Assembly (NCBI GenBank): GCA_902494855.1
Contig: CABUVC010000123.1
Location: 1-5,093 of the forward strand
Length of the DNA: 5,093 nt
Source of the DNA: an uncultured Collinsella sp.
Lineage (GTDB): Bacteria; Actinomycetota; Coriobacteriia; Coriobacteriales; Coriobacteriaceae
Direction of reading: 5' to 3'
A program made the translations under genes and the position numbers. Shown here piece after piece: positions 1 to 5,056 of the stretch. The notes under the pieces are model-generated. The model was not told the origin of the DNA. It did no database searches and was given only the letters and a program-made list of their open reading frames with translations. Each line of letters opens with the position of its first letter. The first letter of the stretch is position 1.

Positions 1-836
1 ACGCGCGTGGCCCCGTTTACCACCACGGTTCCGTTGGTGGACGACAAGTCCTCGACGTGCCAGATATTTTGAGCATCGCACCAGATATGGGCATGGCGGG
101 CCGAGACATCGTCGCCGACGTCGGTAATATCGCCCTCACCAGTGGCCAGCGCGCCAATCTCAACACCCTGCTCACTCGGCTGAATCCAGCGCGGGGCGCT
201 CACGACAAAACTGTTTTGTACGCGCAGCAAGCCCAAGGGGTGCGCCGGGGCGGGTTCGCGCTCGCCTGCGGTCATCGACATGCCAAGCGAACGCGGCGTG
301 GATGTGCCTCCGCCACAGGTCGCGTTCGCGTAGTCGATGGCATAGTTCACCGAGGACCGCACATCCGCCGAACAACCGACGGCGACAAACAGCACCAGCA
401 CGGCCTCGGCGCGCTCGGCGGGCATGAGTTCCGCCGCCTGGGACAGGCGATCGAGCGCGTTGCGATAGAGATTCGTGTCCTGGTGACACTCTTCGAGCGC
501 GCGTACCATCGGTTCACCTGCAGGGCCGCACACCATATTGATCACAGCCGTGGAGTCCATGGGATTGCGCTGGCGCAGGGCCAGTTGCGACATAATACGC
601 GCAGCCGAGGTACCGTATTCGGCAAAGTAGCGCTGCTGAAGCGTGCCGACCGGCGCGCGAACGATAAAGCGGGAAACCCAAGAGCGATCGGCGGCCCGGC
701 TCTGCGGGCTGCGGCCGTCGGCGAGCGGACGGGACGAAAGCACCAAGCCGCACAGCTCGATATGGCTCAGATGCGCCGCGCGCTTAAAGATGTCAAACAT
801 GGCCCCGCATGGGGTGAGCTCAACTTGAGATGCCAT
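1..836 (-). CDS. FHA-domain protein, C-terminus cut by the left window edge
   Basis: The frame is open from an ATG at 836 to base 1, giving 278 codons and no stop, so the gene continues outside the window. Residues about 224-278 form a forkhead-associated (FHA) domain: a GALATGEGDI segment, then VSARHAHIW (Ser245 and His248 of the SxxH signature), then VEDLSSTNGT followed by VVVNG (Asn268-Gly269). FHA domains bind phosphothreonine peptides, and the kinase encoded just upstream is the obvious source of such a mark (inference). Residues 1-215 are a largely helical, soluble-looking region with several Cys (10, 29, 103, 117, 155, 174); I do not recognise a family, and I see no signal peptide or membrane segment, so the protein is probably cytoplasmic. 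The start is fixed by an AGGAGG 8 bases upstream. The gene begins 3 bases after the kinase stop, so the two are co-transcribed. Oddity: the Arg that usually follows the first FHA glycine is Ala (Gly228-Ala229), and the usual Arg after Ser245 is also Ala. Confidence 0.88.
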   Translation of the reverse strand, partial: MASQVELTPCGAMFDIFKRAAHLSHIELCGLVLSSRPLADGRSPQSRAADRSWVSRFIVRAPVGTLQQRYFAEYGTSAARIMSQLALRQRNPMDSTAVINMVCGPAGEPMVRALEECHQDTNLYRNALDRLSQAAELMPAERAEAVLVLFVAVGCSADVRSSVNYAIDYANATCGGGTSTPRSLGMSMTAGEREPAPAHPLGLLRVQNSFVVSAPRWIQPSEQGVEIGALATGEGDITDVGDDVSARHAHIWCDAQNIWHVEDLSSTNGTVVVNGATR

Positions 837-839
837 GAC

Positions 840-2684
840 CTAGGCCTCCTTGGTCGTAGAAATAGAATCGGACGATACTTCGACAGGTCCGCCAAAAGTA
901 CGGGCAGCTGCGGCTCCACCGGCAAGCGGAGTCGCCATCTGGACTTTTGTGCGTCGCGGTGCCGAAACGGGAAGTTCAAAGGCAAAGCCCATCGCAAGCA
1001 AAAACCACGTAAGCGTATAGGTTGCAACCAGAGCGGCAACAAGGCCGCCCATCACGGCGCGTTGGGAAAATACGCTACATGCAGCCACAACCAGCACCGG
1101 AACCTCGCAGGCAGAAAGCGCAAGCACACCCTGCAGGAAGCCCGAGCGCCGATCGCGCGCAAGTGCCCCCGCGGCAACGCCGGCTATGCCTGGCAGCGCC
1201 AACGCCAGTGCGGCAATAATACCCGGTAGCGACCCAGACCACACGAGCGATCCCAAAGTCGCCGTCACGCGAGCGCCCGACGCCAGCAGCGCGGCCGAAA
1301 CCACGACCACAGCCCAAACCACGCCACAGACGACCGTCGCGCCGACCATCAGCGCGCGACGAACCGCGCGGCCAGACGCATCCATGGGGCACGGCGTGAG
1401 CGGCTCGCCGCGGAGCGAACGACCGACATTTTGCGCATAGTGGTCACAAAACGCCGAGAGCGCCGCCTCGACCGCCGCCGGCTCGGGACGATCTTTTTGA
1501 TGGCTGGACAGACAGGCCATCACCACGTTGAACAGCTGGGCATCGACAAACGCCAGCGCATCGCGTAGCTCCTCGGAATCCGGCTCAAGCCCCAGCTGCT
1601 GGGCCTGCTCGGCCGCAGCGAGCGCCACATCGGGCTCACGACGAAGCAGCTGAGTCAAATCGCAACCGGGCGCATGGGCACCAATGGGATAGTCGGGCAG
1701 CGTGTCCATCTTGAGACGGTAGGGGCTGGCGATGTCGCGCGTCTTTTTGCGCGAACCCGAGGTGCCCGAAGTGCTCGGCGCGGCTTCGTATGGCGCGGCG
1801 CCGGCAATGAGCTCGTAAACCGTGCTTGCTGCGGCATAGACGTCGATCGCCGGCGACATACGCAAAGCGCGCAGGTCGGGAATATCGTCGGTGAGCATCT
1901 CGGGCGGGGCGTAGGCAACCGTCGCGCGACGCAGCGTGGCATAGCGCTCCGTAAACGACGCCTTGCCGCCGGTACCGGCCACGGCCGACGCAGGCTCAAG
2001 CGCCAGCGACGAGCCAAAGTCGATCAGGCACAGGTCAAAGGTGCCCTCGGCAAGCTGCCGGTCAAGCGGTAGACGCGCCGTGCGCACCATAATATTAGCG
2101 GGCGAGATATCGCGATGGACAAAGCCCTCGCCCACCAGGCTCATACGGCAGAGCAGATCGAACAGGTCGCGACCCAGACGCGCCGCCACAAGCGGCGATA
2201 GGCGGCCGGCATCGTCCACGGCAAGTCGCGAACGCAAGCGGGCAAGCGTCTCGCCCTCGACCCATTCCATGACAATTGCAGGCACACCGTCGACCTCGCC
2301 CCAGCCATAGAGACGGGGAAAGCCCTTAAGGCCTGAAAGGGCGCGATGGCATTCATATTCCTCGCGAAATGCCGCTTTGAACTTGGCGACCAGCGCCTCA
2401 TGGGCGGCATCGTCGTCAAACTCATCGCGCGTCGGCAAGATGAGCTGTTTGAGTGCTACGGCCTCGCCTTGGGCGTTGACGGCACGCGTCACGCGGCCGA
2501 TACCGCCACGGCGCATGGTGGCATCGTCGGCAAACAGCATCGTAAAACGACGCAGATAGGCAGGCAGTTCGTCCTGACCGAGCGCAATGGCCGGCTCAAA
2601 CCCGTCGACACGCGCCAGGCGCAGGCCGACCATGGGATCGCGACCGAGCGATTGTGGTGTGGTGGATGCAAGATCGGTCATCAT
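840..2684 (-). CDS. Membrane-anchored eukaryotic-type serine/threonine protein kinase
   Basis: A 614-residue protein with a cytoplasmic kinase domain (about residues 48-415) that should transfer phosphate from ATP to Ser/Thr of protein substrates. Visible motifs are a short glycine loop GGIGRV (60-65), the VALK lysine Lys79, a helix-C region with candidate Glu108/109/111, a catalytic loop VHRDISPANIM (Asp192, Asn197), IDFG (Asp222), YAPPEM (Glu262), DVYAAASTVYELIAG (Asp281) and the late KDRP arginine (Arg399). The catalytic residues are present, so activity is likely. The catalytic loop has Ser where Lys is usual (HRDIS), a known variant in some bacterial kinases. Four hydrophobic helices follow (about 442-468, 486-508, 518-537, 543-567), then a 45-residue tail. 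There is no PASTA or other large outside domain, so the kinase is unlike PknB in layout and may rely on a partner for sensing. Its ATG overlaps the upstream stop as ATGA; no clear Shine-Dalgarno is seen, which suggests translational coupling. A second ATG follows directly (Met2). Confidence 0.93.
   Translation of the reverse strand: MMTDLASTTPQSLGRDPMVGLRLARVDGFEPAIALGQDELPAYLRRFTMLFADDATMRRGGIGRVTRAVNAQGEAVALKQLILPTRDEFDDDAAHEALVAKFKAAFREEYECHRALSGLKGFPRLYGWGEVDGVPAIVMEWVEGETLARLRSRLAVDDAGRLSPLVAARLGRDLFDLLCRMSLVGEGFVHRDISPANIMVRTARLPLDRQLAEGTFDLCLIDFGSSLALEPASAVAGTGGKASFTERYATLRRATVAYAPPEMLTDDIPDLRALRMSPAIDVYAAASTVYELIAGAAPYEAAPSTSGTSGSRKKTRDIASPYRLKMDTLPDYPIGAHAPGCDLTQLLRREPDVALAAAEQAQQLGLEPDSEELRDALAFVDAQLFNVVMACLSSHQKDRPEPAAVEAALSAFCDHYAQNVGRSLRGEPLTPCPMDASGRAVRRALMVGATVVCGVVWAVVVVSAALLASGARVTATLGSLVWSGSLPGIIAALALALPGIAGVAAGALARDRRSGFLQGVLALSACEVPVLVVAACSVFSQRAVMGGLVAALVATYTLTWFLLAMGFAFELPVSAPRRTKVQMATPLAGGAAAARTFGGPVEVSSDSISTTKEA
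845..850 (-). promoter_or_regulatory. Ribosome binding site of the FHA gene
   Basis: A perfect AGGAGG on the minus strand lies 8 bases before the ATG at 836 and inside the last codons of the kinase gene. It decides the FHA start and shows that this gene has its own strong initiation signal despite being packed against the kinase. Confidence 0.85.
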
Positions 2685-3586
2685 AGGGCAAGCGCCGCCA
2701 TGTTATTGTTGAAGTTACCGAGCGCAACGTCATCATCGCCGTAATGGCCGACCCATTGACATAGGTTGGTGTAACAGCCCCACAGATTGGCATACTGCTG
2801 ATACCACTTTGACCGGGGCGAGAATGTCTGACGACCGAACTCGGCTCGAATGACAAACATCTCCCCGACCAGGCTGTCGCACGGCCTGGGATCTCCCGTA
2901 GAGTTATAGGTCGAAACCACGTCATTGGCACGAGAAACATAGCCGTCGAGCATGTTGTACTTGGTTACAAGCCAACTGTGAATGCTCTCTTCCTCAGCAG
3001 CGGAAAGGCCACCGGAGTTTGCATCGTTGTCAGCGTTGCCGCCCGTCGAGCCGCCGTTTCCAGACCCTCCGGCAGAGGAACCCGACCCAGAGCCGCCGCC
3101 CGAACTCGACGAATCCGAGCCGGAGCCAGAAGTATCCGAGCTACCGGGCTTTCCGGACTGCTGGGCGTCCTGCTCCTTCTGCTGCTCGACCTTATTCACC
3201 GTTGCCGCCACGCTATTGTTGGACAACCGATCGATGATCTTGGTGTTGGTGAGCACGATGGTTTTGCCATTGGCAAGCGTGACTTCGTTGTCCGGGGCCT
3301 CGGCGCCGTCCGCATCATCGGTACCAAACACAATATGCGCGACCACACTTGCCCAAGCATATCCAGTCGTGGTGCCCAGATCACTTTTGACCTCATGCCC
3401 CACGTGCGGTTCGCGTGCGGCATGTGCCTGCATCATGGACGGCACGGTCATGCCATAGGCAGAAACGCCAGCTATGACCAGCACCAGCGAGCAAGACAGC
3501 AGTGCGTACGCCCGCGGCGCCAAGCCCAGTCGGCGTCGCATGCGCACCGCGGCGCCGCGCTTTGTCTGAGTGCCACCGGGCCGCAT
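2681..3586 (-). CDS. Single-pass membrane protein with Ser/Gly-rich stalk and small extracytoplasmic domain (unrecognised)
   Basis: A 301-residue protein of no family I recognise. A basic N-terminus (Arg/Lys-rich, residues 9-25) is followed by one membrane helix at about 26-49, which predicts a type II anchor with the rest outside the cell; an uncleaved or cleaved signal peptide cannot be told apart by eye. Residues 50-141 include a short strand-rich piece (EVTLANGKTIVLTNTKIIDRL region) and a Gln/Lys-rich helix. Residues 142-193 are an almost pure Ser/Gly/Asp/Asn linker. Residues about 195-301 look helical and rich in Trp, Tyr and Asn, with Cys236, Cys271 and Cys276, so one disulfide is possible. 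Its stop overlaps the kinase start by 4 bases, and the kinase lacks an outside domain, so this protein may be the sensor or ligand-binding partner of the kinase (inference). The start at 3586 is chosen for the GGAGG 7 bases upstream; an in-frame ATG at 3643 would give 320 residues. Confidence 0.8.
   Translation of the reverse strand: MRPGGTQTKRGAAVRMRRRLGLAPRAYALLSCSLVLVIAGVSAYGMTVPSMMQAHAAREPHVGHEVKSDLGTTTGYAWASVVAHIVFGTDDADGAEAPDNEVTLANGKTIVLTNTKIIDRLSNNSVAATVNKVEQQKEQDAQQSGKPGSSDTSGSGSDSSSSGGGSGSGSSAGGSGNGGSTGGNADNDANSGGLSAAEEESIHSWLVTKYNMLDGYVSRANDVVSTYNSTGDPRPCDSLVGEMFVIRAEFGRQTFSPRSKWYQQYANLWGCYTNLCQWVGHYGDDDVALGNFNNNMAALAL
3008..3163 (-). repeat. Low-complexity Ser/Gly linker coding stretch
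   Basis: This stretch encodes residues 142-193 of the membrane protein, dominated by Ser, Gly, Asp and Asn with short SGSGS- and GGSG-like units. It is probably a flexible stalk that holds the C-terminal domain away from the membrane and cell wall. Such runs vary in length between strains. Confidence 0.8.
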
Positions 3587-3593
3587 GCGTTCT

Positions 3594-3598
3594 CCTCC
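3594..3598 (-). promoter_or_regulatory. Ribosome binding site of the membrane protein gene
   Basis: GGAGG on the minus strand, extended to GGAGGAGA, lies 7 bases before the ATG at 3586. It is the main reason for choosing this start over the in-frame ATG at 3643, which cannot have a comparable site. Confidence 0.8.
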
Positions 3599-3601
3599 AA
3601 C

Positions 3602-3626
3602 AAAAACACGCCGCTCGGGAGCGGCG
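3602..3626 (-). terminator. Terminator-like hairpin in the leader of the membrane protein/kinase operon
   Basis: On the minus strand CGCCGCTC and GAGCGGCG (3619-3626 and 3609-3616) can pair into a GC-rich stem of 7-8 bp with a 2-4 base loop. It is followed by TG and five T. This has the form of an intrinsic terminator, yet it ends only about 16 bases before the start at 3586, with the ribosome site directly after it. It may be a leader attenuator, or a distant terminator for recR about 205 bases downstream of the recR stop. The T run is short, so strength is uncertain. Confidence 0.5.
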
Positions 3627-3648
3627 CATTCATTCGAATCCATATTTG

Positions 3649-3679
3649 AGTGTATCAGCGAACCCAAAAGGTTGCGCAA
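3649..3679 (-). promoter_or_regulatory. Candidate promoter for the membrane protein/kinase/FHA operon
   Basis: On the minus strand an extended -10, TGATACACT (3657 to 3649), fits the TANNNT core. TTGCGC (3679-3674) could serve as -35, but the 19-base spacing is longer than ideal. The start point would fall near 3641-3643. The -35 side lies inside the GTTGCGCAAC palindrome, as expected for a repressor-controlled promoter. No better candidate was seen in the 245-base gap. Confidence 0.4.
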
Positions 3680-3680
3680 C
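3671..3680. promoter_or_regulatory. Perfect palindrome GTTGCGCAAC, possible operator
   Basis: A perfect 10-bp palindrome overlapping the -35 side of the candidate operon promoter. A near copy, GTTGCACAAC, occurs upstream at 3744-3753. The pair suggests a site for a dimeric regulator; the regulator is unknown. Confidence 0.4.
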
Positions 3681-3740
3681 GAATGGGCAAATTAAGGATG
3701 CGAGTGGAAGCATCCATGCGATAAGCGGATACAAAGCATC

Positions 3741-3756
3741 TTTGTTGCACAACAAA
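3741..3756. promoter_or_regulatory. Dyad TTTGTTG-CA-CAACAAA, possible second operator
   Basis: Two 7-base arms in perfect inverted repeat around a CA centre. The inner ten bases, GTTGCACAAC, differ at one position from the palindrome at 3671-3680. The centres are 73 bp apart, close to seven DNA helical turns, so both sites would face the same side of the helix. Confidence 0.4.
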
Positions 3757-3764
3757 CTTACAGT

Positions 3765-3794
3765 CGCACGGGGAAATTATGGCTACCCCGTGCG
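3765..3794. repeat. 9-bp inverted repeat flanking a 12-base AT-rich loop, downstream of recR
   Basis: CGCACGGGG (3765-3773) and CCCCGTGCG (3786-3794) form a perfect 9-bp stem. The loop on the minus strand contains CATAAT. It begins 37 bases after the recR stop. There is no T run after it on either strand, so it is not a standard intrinsic terminator; it could stabilise the recR transcript end or be an operator around a -10-like CATAAT. Its role is undecided. Confidence 0.5.
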
Positions 3795-3831
3795 TCGCGA
3801 TGAAGACATACGGCAGGAGCAGGCTCGCCGC

Positions 3832-4428
3832 CTAGATCGTGCGACGGGCCTCGATAGCGCGCCCAAGCGTAAGCTCGTCGGCATACTCAAGGTCGCCGCC
3901 CACGGGCAGGCCGCTCGCAAGACGCGATACCTCAACGCCCAATGGCTTGATGGTGCGAGCAAGGTAGCTCGCCGTGGTCTCGCCCTCAATGTTGGGGTTG
4001 GTGGCGATAATGACCTCGTGGATGTCCTCGTGGCCCAGGCGCGCCAGCAGCTCGCGGATATGCAGCTGCTCGGGACCGATCTTGTCCATGGGGCTGATCA
4101 CGCCGCCCAACACATGGTACAGGCCATGGTAGCTGCCCGTACGCTCAATCGCCTGGACGTCGCGCGGCTCGCCCACCACGCAAATTTGAGTGGTATCGCG
4201 CATCGGGTCCTGGCAGATGGAGCACTCGTCGGCCGTAGCGTAGTTAAAGCAACGGCTACAAAAGTGGACCTCCTGCTTGACCTCCAGGATGGCCTCGGCC
4301 AGGCGGCGGGCCTCCTCGGCATCGGCCTCGAGCAGGTAATAGGCGATGCGCTGGGCCGACTTGGGACCAATGCCCGGCAGACGACCCAGCTCATCGAGCA
4401 GTTTTTGCAGACTGTGATTCGCACTCAT
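3832..4428 (-). CDS. recR: Recombination mediator protein RecR
   Basis: RecR, 198 residues, the usual full length. It works with RecO, and RecF where present, to load RecA on single-stranded DNA gaps in the cytoplasm. Domains in order: a helix-hairpin-helix DNA-binding motif (GRLPGIGPKSAQRIAYYLL region, about 15-33), a four-cysteine zinc site (Cys57, Cys60, Cys69, Cys72 in CSRC and CSIC), a Toprim domain from about 79 (VVGEPRDV with Glu87, and ATNPNIEGE at 142-150), and the typical C-terminal SGLPVGGDLEYADELTLGRA segment. It lies 11 bases downstream of ybaB in the same direction, the common ybaB-recR arrangement. The ATG at 4428 has no clear Shine-Dalgarno, so translation is probably coupled to ybaB. 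The N-terminus MSANHSLQKLLDELGRLPGIG matches family form, supporting this start. Nothing looks damaged. Confidence 0.97.
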   Translation of the reverse strand: MSANHSLQKLLDELGRLPGIGPKSAQRIAYYLLEADAEEARRLAEAILEVKQEVHFCSRCFNYATADECSICQDPMRDTTQICVVGEPRDVQAIERTGSYHGLYHVLGGVISPMDKIGPEQLHIRELLARLGHEDIHEVIIATNPNIEGETTASYLARTIKPLGVEVSRLASGLPVGGDLEYADELTLGRAIEARRTI

Positions 4429-4439
4429 ATATGCGTGTC

Positions 4440-4760
4440 TTAGAACGGCATGCCCGGGATGTTGAGGCCGCCGGTGATGGCGCCCATCTGCTTGTTGGCG
4501 AGCTCGTTGACACCGCGGACGGCCTCGTTGACGGCAGCCATGATCATGTCCTGCAGCATATCGACGTCCTCGGGATCGAGGGCATCGGGGTCGATGGTGA
4601 GGTTGACGAGCTCCATCTCGCCGTTAACGGTCACCTTGACCATGCCGCCGCCGGCAGAGGCGTCGACGGTCTGGGACTTAAGGTTTTCCTGCGCGGCGGC
4701 AAGCTGCTCCTGCATCTTGCGAGCCTGCTTCATCATTTGCTGCATGTTCATACCGGCCAT
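4440..4760 (-). CDS. ybaB: YbaB/EbfC family nucleoid-associated protein
   Basis: A 106-residue protein of the YbaB/EbfC family: small cytoplasmic dimers that bind DNA and are placed among nucleoid-associated proteins. The family pattern is clear: an N-terminal Met/Gln/Lys-rich helix (MQQMMKQARKMQEQL), a Gly-rich turn and strand (GGGMVKVTVNGEMELVNLTIDP), an acidic segment with DPEDVDMLQDMI, a second helix (AAVNEAVRGVNELA), and a Gly/Pro tail ending GMPF. The ATG at 4760 is preceded by AAGGAG with a 5-base spacer; Met4 and Met6 are poorer alternatives. It is first in a two-gene unit with recR, reading from the candidate promoter at 4836-4844. dnaX, often directly upstream in other bacteria, is not present in the window. 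Confidence 0.96.
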   Translation of the reverse strand: MAGMNMQQMMKQARKMQEQLAAAQENLKSQTVDASAGGGMVKVTVNGEMELVNLTIDPDALDPEDVDMLQDMIMAAVNEAVRGVNELANKQMGAITGGLNIPGMPF

Positions 4761-4765
4761 GATGG

Positions 4766-4771
4766 CTCCTT
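4766..4771 (-). promoter_or_regulatory. Ribosome binding site of ybaB
   Basis: AAGGAG on the minus strand lies 5 bases before the ATG at 4760. It supports Met1 rather than the internal Met4 or Met6. Confidence 0.8.
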
Positions 4772-4835
4772 TACGTGCGGCCGCGCGACAAGCTGCAAGG
4801 GCAGCCGGAGCGCGACGGGACTTTCAAACTCAAAA

Positions 4836-4844
4836 ATCGTACCA
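4836..4844 (-). promoter_or_regulatory. Candidate extended -10 promoter of ybaB-recR
   Basis: TGGTACGAT on the minus strand fits an extended -10 (TGN plus TANNNT). The expected start near 4829 would give a leader of about 70 bases before ybaB. No good -35 hexamer is seen at 16-18 bases, as is acceptable for extended -10 promoters. Confidence 0.4.
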
Positions 4845-4921
4845 CGGCGCGGGGCAAGCAAGCGGGGCGGACACGCTACCTCAGTCGATATACATGTCCT
4901 TGAGCGTGACGCACGCCCAAG

Positions 4922-4957
4922 ATTATGCAAGGTCGAATTATGCAAGGTTGCATAATT
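4922..4957. repeat. AT-rich repeat: two direct copies of ATTATGCAAGGT plus an inverted copy
   Basis: ATTATGCAAGGT occurs at 4922-4933 and 4937-4948, a period of 15 bases. The second copy forms a perfect inverted repeat, AATTATGCAA-GG-TTGCATAATT (4936-4957), with 10-base arms and a 2-base centre. The base composition contrasts with the GC-rich flanks. It may be an operator array or the edge of a repeat family or inserted segment; function unknown. Confidence 0.65.
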
Positions 4958-5056
4958 ATCTCAAGCTACATCTAGCAGAGCTGGAACCAGGCAGTTTATG
5001 CGTAGGGCTACAAGGCTACATGGCAAAATGCCGAGCCGCTGCTCGAGGCGGCACGC

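Noticed and set aside
57..1229. Open plus-strand frame of 390 codons
   Set aside because: It lies opposite the FHA gene and the kinase 3' end; its product is rich in Arg, His and Gly with no family look, typical of antisense frames in GC-rich genes.
2978..3649. Plus-strand frames opposite the membrane protein, including a Pro/Glu-rich one
   Set aside because: The repeated residues mirror the Ser/Gly linker codons of the real gene; no ribosome site or domain supports them.
3587..3679. Start at 3679 (MRNLLGSL) for the membrane protein
   Set aside because: It lies upstream of the candidate promoter and has no ribosome site; the starts at 3586 or 3643 are better.
3502..4443. Open plus-strand frame of 313 codons
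   Set aside because: It runs antisense to recR, across the intergenic signals and into the membrane protein gene; RecR is certain on the other strand.
4748..4945. Minus-strand 65-codon frame upstream of ybaB
   Set aside because: It overlaps the promoter and leader region, has no ribosome site and shows no domain character.
4761..4960. SRP RNA or tRNA gene near ybaB
   Set aside because: I looked for the SRP tetraloop region with GGAAG-like sequence and for tRNA T-arm GGTTC patterns in a cloverleaf context and found none that fold.
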